DNA of 64,000 bases from Neurospora intermedia (lineage: Eukaryota; Ascomycota; Sordariomycetes; Sordariales; Sordariaceae). The stretch spans positions 1,761,001-1,825,000 of the forward strand of contig BTPP01000001.1 in NCBI GenBank assembly GCA_037102815.1. The letters are read 5' to 3'. The number at the start of each line of letters is the position of its first letter. The stretch's first letter is position 1. Positions 23,431 to 34,082 of this stretch are shown here, piece by piece. The position numbers and the translations under genes were made by a program. Below the pieces are notes generated by a model. That model worked only from the letters and a program-made list of their open reading frames with translations. It was not told the DNA's origin and did not search any database.

Positions 23431-26400
23431 TTCTAGTATGTCGATTTTGATGCATGTGTGTGTATCTGGCGGCTCTGCTGCAAAAGTGGGGACTGACACC
23501 GTGATTTCAAGGCACAGCGTATAGAAAGAGATGGTCTTGATTCTACAGAGTGTATCAGCCTATCTACTGTGGTTATTGTTCCATGATCGGCTTTCAGAGT
23601 AATGACTAACGTGTTATACATTTTTTTTTGATACGGCCATCATTCAGGTATGAATTGCATACTTGCAGTTATCATTGGGCCTTCCGCTGTTTTCCCGGGT
23701 TAATCCCTTCAAGGAGAGGCAGTTCACTGGGACAGTTTCCGTGTACCTTGATGGCCGGCACACATGGCAGGTTTGCCTTACTTCCCCGCCAAGGGAACAT
23801 CAATTTAAACTCATACATCTTGGCGACGGTCAGCTTACTCACTTCTCGTTTCTAGTTCGGCACGGCCCTATGCCTCTCTGGTGGTGGGAGGAAGGAAAAC
23901 GAGAGAGGGAAAGGTGCTGGAGGGAACGGAAAGATGTGGCCCTGCGGGCATTCCAATTATCCGCTTACAAGAAAAGCGCCCAATCCAATGTTCTCCAATT
24001 CAGTTCGCGGCCAGCTTTTGAAGTACCCTGTTGTCATTTCTGAGGTGAAATATAGGTGTTAGGGAAGTAGAGTCTCAAAACCTTCGAAAGTGCAGTGTAC
24101 CGTACCGCAATGACTCGGGGCACAGGGTTTGGTTTCCTGGGAATCAGCATAATCCGTAAGCATACTGCAACAGTATACCCACCAGAAACTGTATAGAAGA
24201 CGGTGATCGTGGATCTCTCTACCCTCCAGCGCCCTGGGAACAATCGGTAGAAAACGAAAGAACATCGAAAGTTCGAATTTACTATCCTCTAGGGTGGCAA
24301 CACAACCGCCCCCCCCCCCCTCCCTGCCCCGGGTCGATACGGTACATCTATACTAGCTTATTTTGGCGGACCGCAGCAGCGAGTCAGTAACTTAGCCTAG
24401 CCCGGGAGAATGAAAGAAAACCAGCCTTGGGATTTTTTTGTGGTGACGAGATGCCGTAGTGCCCGTGCCCGTGCCCGTGCCGGAAACTAGTCCCCGGAAC
24501 TTGGACCCTGCCAGTCTTCTGCAGCACCACTCTATGACCAAACCACCATTTAGGATAAGCCAGTGGGATGGTTCGTTTCGCATCGAGAAGTGAGTGACCT
24601 AAGCGGGCGGGCGAGCGAAGACAGTTGGGTGGTGCCCGTCTTGACGACCCCCGAGATTCAGGCCTGTCAGGTCCCTGCACCTTGGTACGTTGTGTGTTTT
24701 GGCCTTTTGTTGGGAGGTAACGATACCGAGAAGAATGTATACAGATTGTATTAGTTGACAAATGGGATGAAAGAACCCAAAGGAAGGTTTCGTTCGTTCG
24801 TCCGTTCCGTCTTGACAGTGCGTATGCCGTGTTCCTGATTGGGCAGGGAATTAGTTGAACCGTCTAAACGCATATCGCGCAGTATTGTACAGAAACGAAA
24901 GATTGGAACATTACTGCTAAATTATCGCTTTGTAACATACCGAATGGGTTGGTAATGACATCGTGCTCGGCCGACGTCAAATCCGACGTCTCCTCTCGAA
25001 AGTGGAATTCTTTGTAGGAGCCGGACTTCCAGGATTTCCACTTGTACAAACTACACATGAATTGGGAAAACCAGGAGGTGCAGAGGTTGAATTCCTGCAG
25101 GTCACTTACCCAGTCTGCCCTGGATTTTGGTGCATTATCAGGGTCGGACCTATCTTTACTGCACCTCCAACATTGGTCCACAATGTACGTGCAAGCACCC
25201 AGGAAAAGCTGCTACCTCTACAGGAAAAGTAAACCTAAATGAGAGCCGAGACGATCAACCCAAGGGCTGGAAGAATCCATGCTTATTTCGAGTCTAAGGA
25301 CCAAGCTGGTGGACATTTACAGCTTGAGTCCAGGCGCCTAAACACCACCACCCTTCACATTTCGGTGATCTTGCCATGTGCGATTATCAAGTACTTACCT
25401 GCTTAGAGGAAGGTAGCTGAAAGTAAAGGTAATGTAATGGAGACAGATGAGCAAAGGAAACCTCCACGTACCTCTAAACACGGGAAGTGGAAGACGGCAG
25501 GGCGGGAAGGTAGGTCGCAGGGCGTCGGGTGTGGATGGGGGGGTGTGGTTCTATCTACACAGTACGTCGTCTAATCACTAGGTACCTACCATAGGTACCT
25601 CTAGGTACGTAATGAGGCTGGGGGTGCCTCCCGTCCATAGTACCTAGAGGTAGTAAGTGTAAGCCCTGTAGACGTACGTACCTACCTCTTCCCTAGCGCA
25701 GGTGGGGAACTGAACAAAGTAGGTCGACGGGATCGATTTGGGTGGGAACCCTTCCGATCCACAGGAAGCCACACCCAACCACGACCCATGTGAATCACCT
25801 CCACAAAAACCTCGATGCCGAACCATGCATGGGTTTCGTTTCTTTCCAATCGCTTTGGATTGATACAAGCCGATAATCGCCCAACTTGGATCCCATCAGA
25901 CGTGAGGAGACCGATTTTTCACACCTGGGATGACCTGGGGACTTGGTGCGTGACAGTCCATGACAGGTCCGCCTACGGGCTGCCAGTGACGGCTGCTGTG
26001 AACAGAAGGTGAGTGAGTGAATTTCGATACTCAGGCGACAGGTACCAGATACTGACGACACCTACTTGTACTATGTAGATAGACCTTTGGCCGCTGTGGG
26101 AGGCTGTGTTCTTTTGACGACATGTGCGTCCCACTGAGATGCCTCTGTTTCCCATGTAGAAACCTGAAGATACGTACCTACCAGTCTCCTAGCCTGTAGC
26201 TGTTGTTTTGACGAACGTCGAGCATAAGGGAACCTTGCTGATGGGGAGCTTGAAGTCGCCCCCAAAGCAGAAATATCCTCATCTCTCGACGTCATTACAA
26301 GACCCCCCAGCAAACGTTTCGTCTGACAGCACACAGCACATCTTCAGTTGCAGCTGTTCAGAAACGACAGCCAGGCCCTGTTCCTTAAACTTCGAATTGG

Positions 26401-26999
26401 ACCCGAGGGCCCCGAGCTCTACCTTATATCAGCATTGGCGTGTCTGATTCGAAAACGGCCACCCTGTTCCTAGATACAAGTAGGCAAGGTCAGCTAAGGC
26501 AGGCAGGCAATTGCAGAGTATGACTCCAACATGTGGGAAACCAAAGAGAAGAATAACGGGAGTCGAATAGCAAGTTGGACCAGGTATCTGCTCCTCAGCG
26601 CGCCGCATGTGGCAGGCTTGGTACTACATGCATACTAGGTAGGCATATAATATTTCCCTCCCCCACCATTCTTATTTGGTAGCTCGAGTTTGTTCTTCGG
26701 AGGGGCAACTTATTACGTTCTTGTCGGGTCGGACTACAACTCCCATCTAACCTACAAGATAATTATTGCTTTAGGCATGCCTTTCATGAATCCATTGCAG
26801 CACTCCTTGCCGTCATACATTTTTCTTTTCACTACTCAAACGGACTTCCCCCAAACTTAAGCACTCGCCTTTGTCTTGTTTCAGTCCTTATCCCCTCAGT
26901 CCACTACTGGTACGCTTTGCCCCCCTCGATTGTGCAGTCCGCTCCGTCTTCTATCGGTCTCCGGCCGTCGGACACCGTTCCGTCAACAAATCCATTACG
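23431..26999. other. Intergenic region without a supported gene
   Basis: Only short overlapping frames are present and none resembles a known protein. Small repeats include (GCCCGT)n at 24,461-24,482, a run of 12 C at 24,309-24,320, and a cluster of GGTACCT/TAGGTAC words with a perfect 13-bp inverted repeat near 25,596-25,652. The last 130 bases before 27,000 are pyrimidine-rich, as in many fungal leaders. Confidence 0.6.
25596..25652. repeat. Perfect 13-bp inverted repeat
   Basis: TACCTCTAGGTAC at 25,596-25,608 is the exact reverse complement of GTACCTAGAGGTA at 25,640-25,652, leaving a 31-base spacer. Further TAGGTACC words lie immediately upstream (25,579-25,599). Confidence 0.85.
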
Positions 27000-28163
27000 A
27001 TGTCTCCGAAAACACTGAGGCAACCCGTGTTCTTTTGTATCCATTGCGGCAAAAAGTTTACTCGCAAAGAACATCTAGAACGCCACATCGCTTCTCGTGA
27101 GTGTCTTTAGTCACTTTGGTTACCTCGATCAGTACGGGCTTTACTGATCCTTCTTTCAGATACTGGTGCGAAGCCTTGGTCATGCGTCCATTGCTTTATG
27201 CCGTTTAACCGCCAGTGAGTATTATCCCCTCTTTTCTCGGCCCGTAGCTTTACTGAGACGCTGTTCAATAGGGATCTGCTCCAAAGACACCTGAAGATAT
27301 ATCATTCGGCTTCAGACGACTTGGACCCAATTCCACCCCAAACCGGTGCGCACAAGCCGGACGTGGCATGCCAGCCTTGTCACAAAGCTAAGTGCCAGTG
27401 CGATAAGCAGAAACCGACGTGTGGTGCGTGCAAAAAGAAGGGCATTACATGTGTCCCACGTGAGTCCAGGAGAGTAGTCAAGCAGGAGACCCGGGCCCGC
27501 CGTTCAGCAGCGCCGCAACAACCTCCTCCGCCCGCCCAAGTCCCCCTACCTGCTCAACCCGCACGAGATGCGCGAAACCAACAGGAACCAATCATGGACA
27601 CTTCTCTTGAAACCATGATTGACGGCGAGGCATACCAGCAAGAGCGACGGGCATCACATATCCAGCAGGGTCAACTTTACCAAGGAATAGGACCACAGAG
27701 CTCGTTCATACCACAAGTACCTTTGACTGGAAATTTGGCTCCTGGAGTCAGCTTCCCCAACTACTTCAATTTTCCCAGTCCTGGCTACGGAGGTTTCGAC
27801 GGTTACGGTAATCCGATCCAGCCGTTTGGTCCGAAGCCCGCGCATCTGGGTTTTCAGAATGACCCTTCATTCAATATAGCTGACATGGGTCCGGGCTCAT
27901 TGAATATACCTGACATGGGTCCGGTCTCACTGAATATACCTGACTTGAGTCCGGGCTCATTGGATATACCTGACTTGAGTCCGGGCTCATCTCCCTCTAT
28001 CGATACCGGCTTTGAGACGCTTGACGAAATCCCAGACATGAACGGATTTTCAGGTTATGGCGAGGTCGTAGTGAATGGCAACAACCACCACTCGCTTGCA
28101 GGCGAGGGTACAGAACCTTGGGGTTGGGAGACAAACTCGCTCGGCGATTTTGGGTTCATGTAA
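27000..28163 (+). CDS. C2H2 and Zn(II)2Cys6 fungal transcription factor, three exons
   Basis: Predicted exons are 27,000-27,096, 27,160-27,214 and 27,272-28,163, giving 347 aa. Both introns (63 and 57 bases) start GTGAGT and end TCAG or ATAG. Splicing joins exons 1 and 2 into the canonical finger linker HTGAKPW and rebuilds two C2H2 fingers: C13-x2-C16-x12-H29-x3-H33 and C41-x2-C44-x12-H57-x4-H62. A textbook binuclear cluster follows, C84-x2-C87-x6-C94-x6-C101-x2-C104-x6-C111, with the Lys/Arg-rich residues usual for DNA binding. The rest is Pro/Gln-rich and then Gly/Pro/Ser-rich, with four 10-residue repeats near 292-331 and an acidic end, plausibly an activation region. No middle homology (fungal_trans) region is present, so it is short for this class. 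The start is the first in-frame ATG. A GTGAGT at 27,460 could be an alternative donor, but the frame beyond it reads as coding. It is a nuclear DNA-binding regulator. Its target is unknown; the finger combination resembles that of the melanin regulators Cmr1/Pig1, which are much longer. Confidence 0.88.
27870..27989 (+). repeat. Four in-frame 30-bp tandem repeats within the C2H2-Zn2Cys6 gene
   Basis: Four exact-length 30-base units each encode a 10-residue unit of the type NIPDMGPGSL (variants NIADMGPGSL, NIPDLSPGSL, DIPDLSPGSS). The copies differ at only a few bases, so the array is recent or homogenised and may vary in copy number between strains. Confidence 0.9.
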
Positions 28164-29834
28164 GCGCAGGTTTTACCCGCACCAGTTTCGGGTCTTTTTT
28201 CTTTCTGTGTTTCTTGGTCACGAAAGTGATTGTCAGCGGGAAGTTGCTGCCAAGTATTGGAAGATTTGTAGTCTACTGTATGAAGTGGGTATTGGTGATG
28301 CTCGTGAAGGGGTAAAGGGGAAATGACTGAATGGTTGTTGATATGGATCTTGGCACGACCACTACATCTAGAAGAATAGCGGCGATGATCGACAGGGTCT
28401 CTTAGGTGGAAGGACGTCGACATCGATATTAACACATGCTTGCATTTACCGCAACACATTGAGGCATGCAAACACGCTCGCGTTATCTTCGTTCTCTGTT
28501 GACGAACCCAGAACGCCCTTACTGGAAGCGACGATCCGTGCACTAGGTGGTCTCACCATAAGCAAAACTCGCGCTGGGACTTGTGTACTTCTTCTTAACA
28601 TAACAACCATACCACCTAGAGATCATCACTCTCTTTTTGGACTTGGAAAATACAGCTTACTGTTCCCGCATTGTATATTCACGGCATCCAGATAGAAAAC
28701 AGCCACCGCGTTTGACGTTGTCCATTGCATCCAGAATGTCAAGTTGCTTTTCAGGCGCAGTAGTTTCGTGTCCACTGTAGTTCCCATTATAAAATTGAAG
28801 AAATATGCCATTCCGTTTAACCCCACTTCCTCGAGCGCTAACCCCTCCCTCCCTGCTCCCTGGTTCCTTCCCGATTAGGAACTGTTTGGCCTTTGACAGC
28901 CAATCAGAAGATGGCAGGGAAACGATCTTCGTCAGTACTTTCCTAACGCCCTCCCACCAACTCCGCCGCTTAATGACTACTTGAACAAGGCACTGTCTTT
29001 TGGAATGAACAGGCAAGATTATGCCCGACCCTTCTTACAATTACTGCGGGGGTTCTCAATACTTTGGCCACTTGGAATACCGAGGAGATCCGCGCCTGCC
29101 AAAGCTTATTTCAGAATCAGATCAGGGGAATTGGGGCGGGGAAGGCGGGGCTCAAAGGACGGAGGGAAGCTCAGTGGTCAGTGTTACTGCATCGATGTAA
29201 ACGGAGCGTACCCAGGTAATCAGCGCTGTATCTTTATAACCAATACATCCCTCTATCCATGCCTACCTAGGTATTCTTCTTCCTCCATGAGTTGCCCCTG
29301 GGGTTAACGACTCAACAGAGCGTCTTCAATGGTGGACTGCTGTGGCGAGCAGTGCAACCCCTCAAGAGATCGTAGATGCTTCCGCAGGTATCCGTACCCC
29401 ATGGAGGGAAAAAAAAGACCTCTGCATCCTGGGGGTGATGTCGTACGATAATGGGATTCAGCAACTTGAATGGCGATGGTGCGAGAGCGGGTAGCTATCG
29501 AGGTTCGGCGAAAGTCAACCCTGCTTCAGCGATACTTTACTGCCTTAGCGTGGGATGGGTTGGGTTGCAACCCCGCCATTCTGTCCACTCCAAACGCACG
29601 ACTTTGCAATGATTCAGGTGCCCCAAGATGTATCAACAACCCCCACCACGAATCTCACCCTCCCATCCCGTCATCACCATCTCCCGCCCATCCAATTACT
29701 CTCCTCCACCCGCTCGCTGTCTTTCGTACCTCTTTTTCGGCGCCCTACTCGACTTCACCTCCCACCTTCAAACAAAACAGTGTGACACCAGTTCATTCGT
29801 ACCTGGGCCGGAGCCCGAGCGCTGAGCATCCCGA

Positions 29835-30552
29835 GTGGTCCATCACAGGACTGGATACGTACACCGCAACATCCAAATGCAGCATCACATCGCATCGATG
29901 CCGCCAACCCAGTGCCCATTCATTATAGCTTCGGCCAGACGGTACGGGTGTTCCTGTTATCGTCCTCTATTCGACCCTTGGCCTATAGAAGCTGACTGTT
30001 TGCAGTGCGCAATGTCGTGGAACTTGTATTACCAACAGTTACACAAGCCCACAATGAGAAAGCGAAGACGGCGACCGACGAGGCCAATATCGGAACGCGA
30101 GCCCATCCGTAACCCATACTCCTCAAAACACGTGCATGTCCAGCTGCAACCACATCAAGCCCAAAATGTACCGGTGTCTTGGGTCTCCAATTATCCGATG
30201 TCATGGATTTGACATCTCCGACGACAGAGAGCAAGTATGCGACAAGTGCGACGAGGACCGTGCGGGTCCATGTCATTCATGTCGCAACATGGTTTACATG
30301 GAGGACAACCAACAGTATTTTAGAGAGCTCCCCGAAATCATAATACCTATTTGGGAGAATCCCCATGGTATGACGCGCCCTCTTTCTGACCATTCGCCCT
30401 GGAGCTTCGACGTTTGCGCTTACCCTCGAGAAACGAAACATAACCGAAAGCTTCTAGACCTCCAGGCCCCCATTGTTTCCAACTCGAACGTCTCAGCTGT
30501 GCCTTGCTGTGCCTTTGGAAGACATATACAAGCCAGCCTCAACCGCCTTTGA
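29835..30552 (+). CDS. Candidate small Cys-rich protein, exon structure unresolved
   Basis: Two overlapping plus-strand frames carry paired cysteines. The first (29,835-30,212) has GCSCYRP and DCLQC. The second (30,136-30,552) has CNHIKPKMYRC, then CDKCDEDRAGPCHSC, a C-x2-C-x8-C-x2-C pattern like a zinc ribbon or knuckle. A good acceptor (CTGACTGTTTGCAG, ending 30,005) preceded by a GTACGG donor at 29,942 suggests a 64-base intron, but I could not build a single consistent gene from the pieces. No family is recognised. It could be a small zinc-binding protein, a decayed gene or chance. Confidence 0.25.
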
Positions 30553-33500
30553 TGCAACATTTGGTGCGCGAGTGCCGACTATTCGAAGCTCCTGCCATGG
30601 GTGAGGTACAAAGACAATAATACCCTTTGCAGAGCCCGCCACTTCACCGGTAAATATCTAAGTCGAGTTTTGAGCTGACAGGAAGCCTTCTAGTCTCCTT
30701 ATCGACCAATACGGGTATCATACCCCACACCAAGCGTCCTTGAACGGAAACGCCAATGCTGCAAGAGTCTGGCACGTTCAACCCTACATCTTCAGCTTAT
30801 GCTTCTTCTTGCAGCCCTTGGCGCTATTTACGTCGCATCAGGACTGCTTTCGGGACCGAGGATCACTGCCTTCGTCACCGGTAGAGGTCTTGATATTAGA
30901 TAAGATGACGCTGGGTGAATGCGATCGCCCGACTATCAAAGGGCGCCAGGTCGTACGCCAGCTCTAGCCAGCCACATTCACAACACCCGGCCATCTTTGC
31001 ATACTGCTATAGACTCCACCAACAGTTAGATTAGCCTCCGCTGAAGGTGGCGAACAAGCCCGACAAGTTCACCAATGCTGGCGTCTGAAGGGAGAGACAG
31101 CCACAAAAGGTACGAGCGCGGAATCTTTTCGAGATGCCGTGTCTTTCCTCAAGACCATGAGGCTCCCTGTTATCCACATTCTAGCTCAACAGCAACATTC
31201 GTTGGCAAAACGTAGACCAGTAATACAAGAAGTTGCAGTCTACTCCCTTTCTGGTTATATTCCGCCTGCGCCAACATGTTGGTTCCAAGCTGATAATTCT
31301 TTCTGAAATAGGTGATGTTGATGTCAATGGTTGACATACACACTACCAGACACGGATAGAATCAACACAAATTGGGTACCGCTGCGCATCAATGGCCGGC
31401 CACAAAACCCTTTTCTTCATAAAGATGAGTGAAGATCCTTACCAAGCACAGCCCTATGGTATGCAAGCCAAGCTCTTGTCTAGTGTAAGAAATGTAAGGT
31501 AGACACCTGCAACAATGGCCTGTTATCACAACACTTCAACATCTGATTTTCTAACCACAAGCGATGTATGTCAATTTGGTGTTCTACGAAGGACCACCAT
31601 CACCACAAAGCTAGGCGTTGCACAAATAATATGTCCGATGAGTGACCTCGGATAAGGATAAATAAGGCACATATGCTTACTGGTCCATCAAGAAAAGACC
31701 ACTCAACTTGACAACTCACGACCTAGATACACAACCTTTGTACACCAGGCTTGGCTGGCACACCTCAGCCGCAATCCGAATAATTCCGTGAAGGAGAGTT
31801 GCTTGTTATCCGTCTTTCATCCACTGTTGATTCGCAAGTATTTGCTTACTCTGTACTACACTCCATGTAGTCCGTGGGCACACCAGCACTCTTGGCAGGT
31901 GTTGCAGCGAGTTGTATCAAGAATAGGGAAACCAGCGGAACGACCCGTCGCGGCGACCGCCACGCCGAACTAGTCAGAATGCTTACACCCTCAGCGAGCT
32001 TCAAGGTGAGCCTCGGCACATATCCAATAACAAGGCGAGGACGTATTTAGTAAACCTCCAAGCAAAAGTGTCTTCTTCCATATGTTGAGGTACTTGCTGA
32101 GGATGACACAGGTTTCCGTGACTTTGGGATCAAGTCCACAGCAACATACCCTCTGACTGGCCCATTAGATGTGCTGTGAAACGCATGTTTCGGGAAATAG
32201 AGAGGAGGTCATCATCAGTATCTATCTCAGTCACGGGTGCCAAGTCATATGTGGTGATGCGGTCGAGCCTTCAGAATGGGGAAATGATTGACTTCAGGTT
32301 GAGCCTCCCCCACACACGCTAACACAACTAACCAAGCCACGCATAACTGCTTATTTACGCCGTTTAGTATTTCTATTTCCGTTGCTTTGGTAACGGCGGC
32401 ATCTTCAAGGTGTGCAGTTATCCGAGTTGTCAGTCAGCGATTGGTCAAAGAACAAGTACTGATCTATTCGACCAGCCCACCGCTGCATTGTCGATAGAAA
32501 ACACTTTCCCAATCTTGGACAACAATCGACATATCTGCCTGTACAATAAAGTGTGCGTGTTCCATACTTTCTAGGTCGGCCTAATACTGTTTTACTAAAA
32601 CAACTTGGAGGTAGGTAATGTTCGTTCAGCCATCTAGCCCATCTACCCACCAAGCCACCTACCCAGTCTGTGTGAGCTTCCGTTTCCATCAACTTACTGT
32701 AAGATGGATCGCACTAAAGGGCGACGTCCGTACGTCATTTTACAATAAGGAACGGTAGGAAATATACCCCGAGGGTCCGTCAATCAGCCAGTCAGATAGG
32801 TAGGTAGTCTCACCAACACTCCCGGGGCGTGTTAAGCTCCTTCAACTCTAATAGGTGGTGCTGCAACTTCTCTCTCCACGCCAGGCCATCAAACCCATGC
32901 TGTCGTGGCAGATTGTCATTAGAAGAAGCCCTTTCAACCCTGTTACGCTCTTTGTAATGTTTTGTTCAGCTTCAGCCATGTTGATTGATCCCCAGCCATC
33001 GCCACGTTCGGAAGTCTACATAGGTCCAACATGGGTTGATTGGAAAGTGAGATCTGGATCTGCCTGAAAATGGTGGATTGGGTTCTGAAATTTACCGCTA
33101 CATTTAGCTCAAAGCGGGGTTGTTCTTTGGTACCAAAAAGAAAGGAATGACGCAAGCTTGGGTTGATTCTGTGATGACAGATGTCAGAATGTGAGTAACT
33201 GTCCGTGATCGGTCGGGAGAAGCCAGAGGGAATCCAAGACTTACCATCACAAGAACATCAACAACATCAACATCAAGAACAACGCCACCAGAATGGCTCC
33301 CTTATCAACTGAATAAAACTGATATCAAGGCGAAGATGCGCATCACGGCGAACGTTTAATCGCAGATTGGCAGTAGTGTCCCAATCGAACATTCATGCAT
33401 TAGTGTACCAGCGCATTGTAAATATTGCTTTCGTTGTGGGATCAACAGATGCGTTGCTACCCTACCATTACACAGTGACGGCCGCTAAGAGCACGTTCTA

Positions 33501-33712
33501 AACAGACAGACAGACCTACCACATGTCTTCTACTTGAACTTCCACTGGGAAGTTGGGAAATGCTACAGAACCGTTAACGTCACTCCCTGCCATTCTGAGA
33601 TGAAGGAGAATCTGACACTACTAGACATACGTGATCTCGAGCATCGCAGTGTAGATCATCGCCTCGCTATACATACGACGCTACACACCTTTCGCAGTCC
33701 AGGCCTAAGGAG

Positions 33713-33737
33713 GAAGAAGAAGAAGAAGAAGAAGAAA
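33713..33737. repeat. GAA microsatellite
   Basis: About eight GAA units with slight imperfections at the end. Confidence 0.85.
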
Positions 33738-34029
33738 AAGAGAGTTGGCATCGCTGAGCTTGCTGTCGATAAGTGGATGGATAAGGCGGAATTGCATCGA
33801 TTAAGGTGCTTATTACCTTATGAATGAATCCAGGAAAATCTTTGACAATTGCCGGCTGCGAAAACGTAAAGACACTTTCCGTAACTATAGGGAGGGTTCC
33901 TTCCGGGTTAATACCTACCTAGCGTAGATAGGTAGGTACCGAAGGGCGATGCGGCCGCAGAAAGTGACCGGGGCCGGCTGGGGGGCCGGGGGCCGATTGG
34001 CTAATGTTCTCAGGTTTCCCTCCACTGTC

Positions 34030-34030
<1 letters not shown>

Positions 34031-34082
<52 letters not shown>
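34031..34082. repeat. Poly-T tract of 52 bases
   Basis: Uninterrupted T run followed by T/C-rich sequence to about 34,190. The poly-F reading frames across it are homopolymer artefacts. Exact length may be unreliable in any assembly. Confidence 0.9.

Noticed and set aside
27457-27470. GTGAGT donor-like word just after the last cysteine of the Zn2Cys6 cluster
   Set aside because: Introns are common at this place in such genes, but the frame continues open and protein-like to 28,163 and no convincing acceptor restores a better frame.
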